Assembly: GCA_963730405.1 (NCBI GenBank)
Contig: CAVSRW010000012.1
Span: forward strand, 124,001-188,000
Direction: 5' to 3'
DNA length: 64,000 nucleotides
DNA from: Gaiellasilicea sp963730405
GTDB taxonomy: Bacteria; Actinomycetota; Thermoleophilia; Gaiellales; Gaiellaceae
Under the pieces are notes generated by a model. The model saw only the letters and a program-made list of their open reading frames with translations, had not been told where the DNA came from and did not search any database. A program made the position numbers and the translations under genes. Numbering within the stretch: position 1 is the first letter of the stretch; every line of letters starts with the position of its first letter. Shown here piece after piece: positions 27,220-34,569 of this stretch.

Positions 27220-27831
27220 CTCGAAGGCGGGCCGCGGCCGCCAGTCACTTTCGAGCCGCGTCCACCACCAGCGGCGCGCCAGCTCGTTCAGCGTCGTCGC
27301 GCTCATGCTCGCGCCCGCCTGCCAGCCGGTCGCGTCGAGCCATCGTTCGAGGTGCTCCTCCGACCGGAGGAAGACCATGGTGCTTCAGGTGAAGCCGATG
27401 TCGTTCCACCACCGGCGGGCGGGAACGACGAAGTGGACGAGGAGGTCGGCGCCGCGAACGAGCTCGCCGCCGCGAACCTCGAGCTCGAGCGGCTCGCCGC
27501 AGTCGGGGCATTCCGACAGGACGGCGCCGTCGGCGTGCAGCGCCGCCGGGATCCCGAGCGCGTCCCAGGCGCAGTTCGCGAACCAGCGGCGGCCGCCGGC
27601 CTCGACGCGGTGGGGCGTCGGGACCGCCGAGAACGGATTGAGCATGCGGATCCCGGTCGTGTCCGGCTCGAGCACGAGCGCATGAGCGTCGTGCAGGCGC
27701 CGGTATGCGCCGGCGACCTCGTCCTCGGCGAGACCGAGCGCGTCGGCCACGTCGGCGGGAGCGGGCGCCTGCCCCGTCGCGACGAAGGATGAATAGATCT
27801 CGTTCCGAATACCCAGGTCGAGCTCGCCCAC
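27163..27831 (-). CDS. MerB-like (alkylmercury lyase family) protein with in-frame TGA, candidate selenoprotein
   Basis: 222 codons read through an in-frame TGA at codon 149 (27387-27385). Residues 1-70 are a winged-helix-like N-terminus as in MerB. WFANCAWDALGIPAAL matches the MerB site CALD, giving Cys87 and Asp90 for MerB Cys96 and Asp99. Before the TGA is PARRWWNDIGFT, after it STMVFLRSEEHLERW, and the same frame continues 74 codons to DELGLTGDFWRLT. The TGA lies 62 residues after Cys87; in MerB the second catalytic cysteine, 159, lies 63 after Cys96. A hairpin with a GGUC loop starts just downstream. GTG 27831 is the likely start. Alternatives are a nonsense mutation or a base error (TGC to TGA). 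Confidence 0.72.
27351..27376 (-). promoter_or_regulatory. SECIS-like stem-loop downstream of the in-frame TGA
   Basis: On the mRNA, nucleotides +14 to +29 after the TGA form a perfect six-pair stem (UCCUCC with GGAGGA) capped by GGUC; pairs at +9 to +13 with +30 to +34 extend it with one mismatch. The apical loop begins 19 bases after the TGA, inside the 16-37 range usual for bacterial SECIS, and opens with G. E. coli fdhF has a GGUC in its loop at nearly the same distance. The hairpin is also partly dictated by the codons for LRSEE. Confidence 0.55.
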
Positions 27832-27861
27832 CCGAGCGAGTATCCCTTTCAAGGAGAGGCA

Positions 27862-28056
27862 ATGACTTTCGGAGTACGCACGATCCTGTTGCTCATCGCA
27901 GTCGTCCTGTTCGTGCTCGGCATCTTCATGGACGCAACCAACTTCGACGAGATGCTCTTCCTCGGCCTCGCCGCCTTCGCGGGTGCGTTCCTGAGCGACG
28001 CGCTCGGCTACGCCGACCGCACCTTCGGCACCAAAGACAACAGCCCCAACACGTAG
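27862..28056 (+). CDS. Small two-helix membrane protein
   Basis: 64 residues, ATG 27862 with a strong ribosome site (AAGGAG). Helix 1 is RTILLLIAVVLFVLGIFMDA and helix 2 is MLFLGLAAFAGAFLSDALGY; a short polar tail follows. I do not know a function. It is divergent from the MerB-like gene, with 30 bases between starts, and is followed by a palindromic repeat and a strong hairpin. Confidence 0.75.
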   Translation: MTFGVRTILLLIAVVLFVLGIFMDATNFDEMLFLGLAAFAGAFLSDALGYADRTFGTKDNSPNT

Positions 28057-28066
28057 TCGCAAAGTC

Positions 28067-28097
28067 GGGGCCGCGAAGCGGCCCCCTTCAGGGGTTT
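28067..28097 (-). repeat. Palindromic repeat, family 2, copy c
   Basis: Read on the minus strand: CCCCT-GAA-GGGG, then GGCCGC-TTC-GCGGCC. Copies a and b are at 10145-10170 and 18373-18399. This copy shows the most complete pairing of the three. Confidence 0.75.
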
Positions 28098-28103
28098 CCG
28101 CGC

Positions 28104-28135
28104 GTTGCCGGATCCGCTCCCGCGGATCCGGCAAC
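28104..28135. terminator. Strong hairpin between the small membrane gene and purH
   Basis: Perfect 14-base arms (GTTGCCGGATCCGC and complement) with a TCCC loop, between two convergent genes. It can serve both strands. There is no T-run on either side. Confidence 0.65.
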
Positions 28136-28140
28136 CTGCG

Positions 28141-29754
28141 CTAGTGAGAAAAGTGCCGGCGCCCGGTGAAGACCATCGCGGCGCCGGCGCTCTCGACCGC
28201 GTCGATCACGTCGACGTCGCGCTTGGAGCCGCCGGGCTGGATGAAGGCGTCCACGCCCGCGTCGAGCGCCAGCCGCGGGCCGTCCGGGAAGGGGAAGAAC
28301 GCGTCCGAGGCGAGTGAGGCGCCTTCGAGCGAGTGCCCGTGCTCGTGCGCCTTCTCGATCGCGATCCGGACCGCGTCGACGCGGCTCATCTGGCCGGCGC
28401 CGATCCCGATCGTCTGCAGATCCTTGGCGATCACGATCGCATTCGAGGCGACGTGCTTGCAGACCCGGGCGGCGAAGAGGAGGTCGCCCCACTGCGCCTC
28501 CGTCGGCTCGCCGGTCGCAACCTCCATCCCCTCGCGGTCCTCGACGTCCCAGTCGCGGTCCTGGACGAGTAGGCCGCCGAGGACGCGCTTGTAGTCGCGC
28601 TCCCAGGACTCGGGCTTGCGGCGCTCGGTGTCGTTGAGGATCCGGATCGACTGCTTCCGGATCAGCGCCTCGAGTGCCACCTCGTCGTAGCCGGGGGCGA
28701 AGAGGACCTCGACGAACTGCTCGGCCAGCCGCTCGCCGAGCGTGGCGCTGACGGCGCGGTTGAGGACGACGACGCCGCCGTAGGCGGAGAGCGGGTCGGC
28801 GGCCAGCGCGACCTCGTAGGCCTCCTCGATCGAGGCGCCGACCGCGACGCCGCACGGGTTCGCGTGCTTGACGATCACGCAGGCCGGGAGCGTGAACTCG
28901 CGTACGAGCATGCGCGCGGCGTTCAGGTCGTTGAGGTTGTTGAACGAGAGCTCGCGGCCGTGGAGCTGCTCGACCCGCGCCAGCAGGTGCGTGCGGGCCC
29001 CGCGCTCCGCGTAGTAGGCGGCGCTCTGGTGCGGGTTCTCTCCGTAGGCGAGGTCGCGCTCCTTCTCGAAGACGGGCGTGAAAACGGGCGGGAACGACTC
29101 GCGGCCGGCGAACCAGGACGCGATCACGGCCTCGTACGCAGCCGAGGTCGCGAACGCAGTCGCGGCGAGGCGCCGCCGCGTCTCGTGCGAGAGCTCGCCC
29201 GACGCCCGCAGCTCGGCAAGCACGGGCTCGTAGTCCTCGGGCCGGCAGAGCGGAGCGACGTGGGCGAAGTTCTTCGCGGCGCCGCGGAGCATCGAGGGCC
29301 CGCCGATGTCGATCATCTCGACGGCCTCCTCCTCGCGGACGCCGTGCTCGCGCGCGACCTGCTCGAACGGGTACAGGTTGATGCAGACGAGGTCGAACGT
29401 CTCGATCCCGTGCTCGGCCAGGGCAGCCAGGTCGGTCGCGACCTCGCGGCGCGCGAGGATCCCGGCGTGGATGCGCGGGTGGAGCGTCTTGACCCGGCCG
29501 CCGAGCATCTCCGGGAACTGGGTCAGGCTCTCGACCGGCGTCACGTTCAGGCCGAGGTCGGCGATCGAGGCCGCGGTGCCGCCGCTCGCGACGAGCTCCC
29601 AGTCGAGCGACGCGAGCCCCTTGGCGAGCGTGTCCAGGCCCCCCTTGTCGAAGACCGAGATCAGCGCACGCCTCACGTCCCTGGCCGCCTTTCGCTCCCG
29701 CCCGGCGGAGCCGGGCTCCGCGAGACGGCGCCCCAGGGACGAGAGGAGCCTCAT
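28141..29754 (-). CDS. purH: Bifunctional AICAR formyltransferase / IMP cyclohydrolase
   Basis: Last two steps of de novo IMP synthesis. 537 residues. The cyclohydrolase domain begins VRRALISVFDKGGLDTLAKG and includes ESLTQFPEMLGGRVKTLHPR. The formyltransferase domain has LARVEQLHGRELSFNNLNDL with the ordered lysine-free turn, CVIVKHANPCGVAVG, and the end AFIQPGGSKRDVDVIDAVES and MVFTGRRHFSH. ATG 29754 overlaps the purN stop as ATGA and gives a 26-residue N-terminal extension encoded by hairpin-rich sequence; GTG at about 29677 would give the usual start. Last gene of the purM-purN-purH run. Confidence 0.96.
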   Translation of the reverse strand: MRLLSSLGRRLAEPGSAGRERKAARDVRRALISVFDKGGLDTLAKGLASLDWELVASGGTAASIADLGLNVTPVESLTQFPEMLGGRVKTLHPRIHAGILARREVATDLAALAEHGIETFDLVCINLYPFEQVAREHGVREEEAVEMIDIGGPSMLRGAAKNFAHVAPLCRPEDYEPVLAELRASGELSHETRRRLAATAFATSAAYEAVIASWFAGRESFPPVFTPVFEKERDLAYGENPHQSAAYYAERGARTHLLARVEQLHGRELSFNNLNDLNAARMLVREFTLPACVIVKHANPCGVAVGASIEEAYEVALAADPLSAYGGVVVLNRAVSATLGERLAEQFVEVLFAPGYDEVALEALIRKQSIRILNDTERRKPESWERDYKRVLGGLLVQDRDWDVEDREGMEVATGEPTEAQWGDLLFAARVCKHVASNAIVIAKDLQTIGIGAGQMSRVDAVRIAIEKAHEHGHSLEGASLASDAFFPFPDGPRLALDAGVDAFIQPGGSKRDVDVIDAVESAGAAMVFTGRRHFSH

Positions 29755-30290
29755 GCTCGGGTACCGACCATGTCGCCAACCACCTCCGGTAGCAGTCGGT
29801 GCTCGACGGCGTGGATCCGCTCGAGAAGCGTCTCGGGCGGATCGACGGGGACGGGCTCCTGCCGGATCACGGGGCCGGTGTCGAGCCCCTCGTCGACGAG
29901 ATGCACCGTCACGCCGGTCGTCTCGACGCCCGCCGCCAGGGCGTCGTCGATGGGACGGGCGCCGGGGAACTCGGGCAGCAGCGAGGGATGGACGTTGACG
30001 ATCCGGCCGGGGAAGCGCTCGAGGAACGGGGACGTGAGCAGGTGCATATAGCCGGCGCAGACGACGAGCCGCACGCCCTGTTCCTGGAGCCAGTTCGCCA
30101 TCGTCGTGTCGCGCTGGGGGCGGTCGGCGTACTCGCCGAGCTCGAACGAGGCGGACGGAACGCCGGCCTCCTTGGCCCGGTCGAGAGCGCGCACGCCCGA
30201 GCGGCTCGACGCGACGGCCGCCACCGGCAGCCCTGCGTCCAGCAGCGCCTGCAGATTCGAGCCCTCGCCGCTGACGAGCACGCCGATCAC
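29751..30290 (-). CDS. purN: Phosphoribosylglycinamide formyltransferase
   Basis: Formylates GAR with 10-formyltetrahydrofolate, third step of purine synthesis. 179 residues. VLVSGEGSNLQALLDA is the phosphate loop, CAGYMHLLTSPFLERFPGRI and NVHPSLLPEFPGARPIDDAL hold the catalytic Asn-His pair, and GVTVHLVDEGLDTGPVI carries the catalytic aspartate. GTG 30290 is the start, 28 bases after purM. The stop overlaps the purH ATG. Confidence 0.95.
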   Translation of the reverse strand: MIGVLVSGEGSNLQALLDAGLPVAAVASSRSGVRALDRAKEAGVPSASFELGEYADRPQRDTTMANWLQEQGVRLVVCAGYMHLLTSPFLERFPGRIVNVHPSLLPEFPGARPIDDALAAGVETTGVTVHLVDEGLDTGPVIRQEPVPVDPPETLLERIHAVEHRLLPEVVGDMVGTRA

Positions 30291-30318
30291 GCGCGCCCCC
30301 GGCCGGCGTCGCCTCGCG

Positions 30319-31218
30319 TCACGCTGCCACGATCCTTCCGATCACGAGGTCGTCGCCCGGATCCGAGGCGACGGCGCAGTAGCCGATCCCGAGGTTGAAG
30401 ACGCGGCGTGCCTCCTCCTCTGCGACGTGCCGGCCGAGCCACTCGAACACGGGCGGCCGTTCCCACGCCCCCCAGTCGATCTCGGCGTGAAGCCCGTCGG
30501 GGACGACGCGGCCGAGATTGCCCTCGATCCCGCCGCCGGTCACGTGCGCAAACGCGTGCGCCGCGTCGCGAAGCCGGCGCACGTCGTCGAGGTAGAGCCG
30601 TGTCGGCGCGAGCAGGTCGGGCCCGTCGTAGTCCTCGACCTCGAGCACCGAGCGGACGAGCGTGAACCCGTTCGCGTGCACGCCGGCGGACGGCAGCCCG
30701 AGCACGTAGTCGCCTTCCTCGACCGCTGCCCCGTCGATGACACGGTCTCGCTCCACGATCCCGACGCAGGTGGCAGCGAAGTCGAGCTCGCCGTCGCGGT
30801 AGACGCCGGGCAGCTCGGCGGTCTCGCCGCCGATCAGCGCCACGCCTGCAGCCCTGCAGACCTCCGCGGCGCCCTCGACGAGCTCGGCCACCTGCTCGAG
30901 CTCGACGCGGTTCGCCGCCACGTAGTCGAGCAGGATCAGCGGGTCGGCGCCGCAGGTGATCACGTCGTTGATGCAGTGCGCGGCCATGTCCGCGCCGCAG
31001 GCGCGCAGGGCGCCTCGGTGGCGCGCGACCATCGGCTTCGTCCCGATCGAGTCGGTCGAGGCGGCGAGCAGCCGGCGCTCGTCCAGCGGGTGCAGCCCGG
31101 CGAACGCGCCGAAGCCACCGGCGCCCGTCGACTCGACGGCGGCCTGCAGCCGCCCGACGATCCCCTCCGCCGTCGCGAGCGAGACCCCGGCGGCGGCGTA
31201 CGTCCGGTTGTCGCTCAC
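30319..31218 (-). CDS. purM: Phosphoribosylformylglycinamidine cyclo-ligase (AIR synthetase)
   Basis: Closes the imidazole ring using ATP. 299 residues, shorter than the usual 330-350. TDSIGTKPMVARHRGALRAC, CINDVITCGADPLILLDYVA, ALIGGETAELPGVYRDGELD and GLPSAGVHANGFTLVR are the family ATP- and substrate-binding segments, and FAHVTGGGIEGNLGRVVPDG lies in the C-terminal half. ATG 31218. It follows the VOC-like gene by 28 bases. The end is VFNLGIGYCAVASDPGDDLV followed closely by the stop, so the shortness comes from loop deletions and not from truncation. Confidence 0.94.
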   Translation of the reverse strand: MSDNRTYAAAGVSLATAEGIVGRLQAAVESTGAGGFGAFAGLHPLDERRLLAASTDSIGTKPMVARHRGALRACGADMAAHCINDVITCGADPLILLDYVAANRVELEQVAELVEGAAEVCRAAGVALIGGETAELPGVYRDGELDFAATCVGIVERDRVIDGAAVEEGDYVLGLPSAGVHANGFTLVRSVLEVEDYDGPDLLAPTRLYLDDVRRLRDAAHAFAHVTGGGIEGNLGRVVPDGLHAEIDWGAWERPPVFEWLGRHVAEEEARRVFNLGIGYCAVASDPGDDLVIGRIVAA

Positions 31219-31246
31219 GCCGTCACTCTACGGCGTGGATCGGGCG

Positions 31247-31858
31247 TCAGGTCAGCAGCTCGCCGTGCAGCTGGGGCCGCCCCTGCGGGCCGCCCGGGAT
31301 GAAGCTGACGACGGAGTCGCCGACCATGACGCTGGTGCCGTCGCGCTCGGCGTCGAGCAGCTCCGCGAGCACCCTCGCCTTCACCTCGGGGTCGTCCGCG
31401 AGCAGCTGGAGCTCGGTCAGCTGAAGGACCTCGCTCGCCTCCAGCAGCTCGTCGAGCCACTCCCGCGGTGGGTGGATCTCCAGTCGGTAGCCGGCGTTCG
31501 TGGCGATGAACGTCCGCCGCCCCCCGTGCGCCTGCACGCGCAGCTCCTGGTCGACGGCTCGATCGACGACCTCCGAGAACTCGTCCTCGTCGAGCGCCAG
31601 GCCGAGGTGGTCGACCCGCGGCAGGTCCCACTGGCCGGGCTGGACGACGACGTTCACCGCGCCGCGCTCGAGCTCGGTCAGCCGGAGCTTGAAGCCCATC
31701 TGGTCGAGCTCCTCCCACGACATCCCGGGCTCGAAGGACTGGTACTCCTCGCCGATCCGGCCGTGCCGGGCGACGAGGTTGAACGCGAGCTTGCCGAGGT
31801 ACCGCTGCTCGACCTGCCGGACGCGCGAGGTGACGAGGTGGTAGTGGAAGAGCTTCAC
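31247..31858 (-). CDS. VOC-fold-like hypothetical protein
   Basis: 203 residues, GTG 31858. KLFHYHLVTSRVRQVEQRYL and RVDHLGLALDEDEFSEVVDR look like two halves of a vicinal-oxygen-chelate fold, and FIATNAGYRLEIHPPREWLD resembles the strand ending with the metal-site glutamate. The C-terminal 60 residues are helical. I do not recognise a function. It heads the purM-purN-purH run and is divergent from the CtaG-like gene with 25 bases between starts. Confidence 0.6.
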   Translation of the reverse strand: MKLFHYHLVTSRVRQVEQRYLGKLAFNLVARHGRIGEEYQSFEPGMSWEELDQMGFKLRLTELERGAVNVVVQPGQWDLPRVDHLGLALDEDEFSEVVDRAVDQELRVQAHGGRRTFIATNAGYRLEIHPPREWLDELLEASEVLQLTELQLLADDPEVKARVLAELLDAERDGTSVMVGDSVVSFIPGGPQGRPQLHGELLT

Positions 31859-31883
31859 GAGCGCCGGATTCTAGAGTGGGTGC

Positions 31884-32732
31884 GTGCTGACCGACTGGAC
31901 GCTCGACCCGCTCCAGCTCGCCCCCGTCGCGCTCCTGGCCGTCGCCTACGCGATGCGAGCGCGGACGCTGCGGCGGCGGGGGACGCCGATGCCGGGCTGG
32001 CGCGTCGCGCTGTTCGCGACCGGGCTCGGCCTGCTCCTGCTCGCGTTCGCGTCGCCGATCGCCGCGATCGGGGAGGAGGAGCTGTTCAGCTTCCACATGC
32101 TCCAGCACGTGCTGATCGGCGACCTCGCGCCGCTCTGCCTGCTCGCCGGCCTGAACGGCCCGATGCTGCGACCGCTCCTGGCCCTGCGCCCCGTGGAGCG
32201 GCTTCGCGTGCTGGCGAACCCGCTGGTCGCGCTCCCGGTCTGGGCCGCGAACCTCTACCTCTGGCACGTCCCCTTCCTCTACGAGGCGGCGGTCGAGCAC
32301 TCGGTCGTGCACGCGCTCGAGCACGTCTCCTTCTTCGCGGCCGGGATCGCGGTCTGGCTGCCGGTGCTCGAGACGCTTCCGGCGCCGGAGTGGTTCGGGA
32401 CGGGGCCGAAGCTGGCCTACATCGCCGTCGTCCGGCTCGTCGAGACGCTGTTGGGGAACGTCTTCGTCTGGTCGGGAGCCGTCTTCTACGGCGTCTACGA
32501 CGCGGGCGAGGAGCTGTGGGGCGTCTCGCCGCTCCAGGACCAGGGGCTCGCCGGGGCGGTGATGATGATCGAGGGCTCGATCGTGACGATCACGGCGCTC
32601 GCGTGGCTCTTCCTCCGCATGGCCCAGGAGGGCGAGCTGCGCCAGGAGCTGCTCGAGCGCGGTCTCGACCCGCACACGGTCCGCCGCGCCGTCCGCTACG
32701 GGCGGGGAGAGGAGCTCGCCGGGCGCCGCTGA
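31884..32732 (+). CDS. CtaG-type cytochrome c oxidase assembly membrane protein
   Basis: 282 residues, about seven predicted helices, of the caa3_CtaG family involved in placing copper or assembling the oxidase. WRVALFATGLGLLLLAFASP, FSFHMLQHVLIGDLAPLCLL and NLYLWHVPFLYEAAVEHSVV hold conserved histidines that may bind copper, with HALEHVSFFAAGIAVWLPVL also typical. GTG 31884. No cytochrome oxidase subunit genes are in the window. The C-terminal 40 residues are charged and cytoplasmic. Confidence 0.85.
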   Translation: MLTDWTLDPLQLAPVALLAVAYAMRARTLRRRGTPMPGWRVALFATGLGLLLLAFASPIAAIGEEELFSFHMLQHVLIGDLAPLCLLAGLNGPMLRPLLALRPVERLRVLANPLVALPVWAANLYLWHVPFLYEAAVEHSVVHALEHVSFFAAGIAVWLPVLETLPAPEWFGTGPKLAYIAVVRLVETLLGNVFVWSGAVFYGVYDAGEELWGVSPLQDQGLAGAVMMIEGSIVTITALAWLFLRMAQEGELRQELLERGLDPHTVRRAVRYGRGEELAGRR

Positions 32733-32742
32733 AGAGAAGCGG

Positions 32743-33153
32743 ATGCCCTCGTCCGGCGTCCACCACGTCGACCTCGTCGTCTCCTCGATCGAGCGCAGCC
32801 TGCCCTTCTACCGGGATCTGCTCGGCCCGCTCGGCTACACCCGGGTCGGCGAGGTCGAGGGCGAGCGCGGCGAGACGATCTGGTACCTCGCCGGCACGGG
32901 CTGCCCTGTCGGGCTCCGCGAGGCGCAGAGCGACGGCGCCGCGACGGACCGCTACCGCGTCGGGCTCCACCACCTCGCGTTCAACGCGGCGTCGCGCGAC
33001 GTCGTCGACGAGTGCCACCGCTGGCTGCTCGAGTCGGGCGCGTCGATCGAGTCCGATCCGCGCGAGTACGACTACATCCCGGGCTACTACGCCGTGTTCT
33101 TCTTCGACCCGGACGGGATCAAGCTCGAGCTCGTGCACGTCCCCGCCGGCTAG
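32743..33153 (+). CDS. VOC-family protein (glyoxalase-like)
   Basis: 136 residues. GVHHVDLVVSSIERSLPFYR holds the first metal histidine, VGLHHLAFNAASRDVVDECH the second, and YAVFFFDPDGIKLELVHVPA the metal glutamate in the usual DPDGIKLEL motif. Residues match the small glyoxalase/fosfomycin-resistance-like group, but the substrate is not evident. It begins 10 bases after the CtaG-like gene and probably shares its transcript. The stop overlaps the convergent gene's stop. Confidence 0.85.
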   Translation: MPSSGVHHVDLVVSSIERSLPFYRDLLGPLGYTRVGEVEGERGETIWYLAGTGCPVGLREAQSDGAATDRYRVGLHHLAFNAASRDVVDECHRWLLESGASIESDPREYDYIPGYYAVFFFDPDGIKLELVHVPAG

Positions 33154-33479
33154 CCACGCGGGTCGGCGTCGGCCGCGATCTCCGCCGCCTCGCCTCGCTT
33201 GCGGACGACGAGCCATTCGCCCCGGTCGAGGACGACGTCCTCGATCTCCGGCCGCTCGTGGCCGGGCACGACCATGAACTGCGCCTCGTCGCCGCGGACG
33301 CGCTCGTACTCCGCCGGGCTCGGACGGATCGCGAGCGCGCAGTCCTCGTTGCCGCACTCGCAGACGAGCTCGAGCCGACCCTCGCCCGGCTCCCAGGTGC
33401 CGCTGGCCGCCCGCAGTCGCTCGTTGAGGCTGCGGAAGCGGACCTCGTTCTCTGCCAGCCGGCGCTCGCGGGCCTGCAC
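33150..33479 (-). CDS. Hypothetical protein with CxCx4C zinc-like motif
   Basis: 109 residues, GTG 33479. A helical N-terminus (RRLAENEVRFRSLNERLRAA) is followed by LELVCECGNEDCALAIRPSP, with three cysteines in a compact loop, and PAEYERVRGDEAQFMVVPGH. I know similar small proteins in actinobacteria but not their role. Convergent with the VOC gene and divergent from the next ATPase-like gene. Confidence 0.65.
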   Translation of the reverse strand: MQARERRLAENEVRFRSLNERLRAASGTWEPGEGRLELVCECGNEDCALAIRPSPAEYERVRGDEAQFMVVPGHERPEIEDVVLDRGEWLVVRKRGEAAEIAADADPRG

Positions 33480-33520
33480 GCGCGCGACTCTATGCCGATA
33501 GAGATTCCACCGCGCGGGGT

Positions 33521-33934
33521 ATGGCGGGGTGCATGGCAGCCGGACTCGATCGGACGAGGCTGGAGCTGTACTTTCCGGCCGCCGAGCTGGCGATCGCGCA
33601 GGCGCGCGCGACCGTCGACCGGCTGGAGGCGCTCGACCGCCACCCCGACGCCCGCTTCGCCGTCCGCCTGCTCGTGAGCGAGCTGTTCACGAACGCGGTC
33701 AAGTACGGCACCAGGCGCGGGGACGCCCGTGTCCGCTTCGTCGTCGACGTCCGCGAGTCCCGCGTCCGCGTCGAGGTCGGCGATCGCGGCCGCGGTTTCG
33801 TCCCGGGCGTCGTCGAGATGCCCCACCCCGACGCCGAGTCGGGTCGCGGGCTCGCGTTCCTCGACGCGCTCGCGAGCCGGTGGGGGGTTGTCCGCAGCGA
33901 CGAGAGTTGCGTCTGGTTCGAGCTGGATCTCTAG
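33521..33934 (+). CDS. Anti-sigma-factor-like ATP-binding protein (HATPase, RsbW type)
   Basis: 137 residues, ATG 33521. It is a lone GHKL ATP-binding domain: LLVSELFTNAVKYGTRRGD is the N box, VGDRGRGFVPGV the G1 box (DxGxG as DRGRG) and ESGRGLAFLDALASRWGVVR the G2 box. Such proteins are serine kinases that bind sigma factors or anti-sigma-antagonists. No partner gene is adjacent. It ends head-on with the MOSC gene, overlapping by four bases. Confidence 0.83.
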   Translation: MAGCMAAGLDRTRLELYFPAAELAIAQARATVDRLEALDRHPDARFAVRLLVSELFTNAVKYGTRRGDARVRFVVDVRESRVRVEVGDRGRGFVPGVVEMPHPDAESGRGLAFLDALASRWGVVRSDESCVWFELDL

Positions 33935-34569
33935 CCGGCCACACGAGCGAGCTTGCGCTCGATGTTCGCGCGCGCCCGCTCGGCCAGCGGGGACGCGAGC
34001 AGCCGGTCGAGGAGCTCAGGGTCGGGCTCGCTGTCGTACCAGGCATCCATCAGGTCGATCACGGTCGGATGGCCGTTGCCGTGCGCGAGCCGTTCGACCG
34101 GGTCCCCCGCTGCGACCTGGCCCGGCTCGAGCACGCGGACGTAGACACCGGGCCGGCGGGCGTCGGCGAATCGCTTGACCCAGTTCGGCTCGCCCATGCG
34201 GGTTGCGAAGACCGAGCACGGGATCCGCGGCGCAGTCACCTCGACGAGCGCCGCGCCGATGCGGAAGCGGTCGCCGATCCGGACCGGCTCCGGACCGAAG
34301 GTCGACAGCGTCAGGTTCTCGCCGAACGTGCCCGGCACGGGCGTCGCGCCGAGAAGGTCCGCCCAGAAGGCGTAGTCCTCGGAGCTGTAGAGGTAGAGCG
34401 CCTGGTCGAGCCCACCGTGGTTCTCCTCGTCGGCGACGACGTCGCCGGCCAGCCCGAGCGCGCCGACGTGCCCGCGCTCGACGGGAGCCTTCCGGATCCC
34501 GGTCTCGACGGTTCGGGCGCCGATCCGCATCAGCTCCGAACGGCCGGCGTTGACGGAGATGAGCCTCAA
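33931..34569 (-). CDS. MOSC-domain protein, YiiM-like
   Basis: 212 residues. VGALGLAGDVVADEENHGGL and QALYLYSSEDYAFWADLLG are typical of YiiM-type MOSC proteins; TAPRIPCSVFATRM holds the conserved cysteine expected to bind molybdenum-cofactor sulfur or a substrate. The C-terminal helical 3-alpha segment (ELLDRLLASPLAERARANIE) is present. TTG 34569 overlaps the purF stop as TTGA, so it is the last gene of the purL-purF run. It probably reduces hydroxylamino compounds, by analogy with YiiM. Confidence 0.84.
   Translation of the reverse strand: MRLISVNAGRSELMRIGARTVETGIRKAPVERGHVGALGLAGDVVADEENHGGLDQALYLYSSEDYAFWADLLGATPVPGTFGENLTLSTFGPEPVRIGDRFRIGAALVEVTAPRIPCSVFATRMGEPNWVKRFADARRPGVYVRVLEPGQVAAGDPVERLAHGNGHPTVIDLMDAWYDSEPDPELLDRLLASPLAERARANIERKLARVAG

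Noticed and set aside
28088..29779. Second minus-strand frame of 563 codons over purH
   Set aside because: Arg/Pro-rich with no motif, while the neighbouring frame is a complete PurH.
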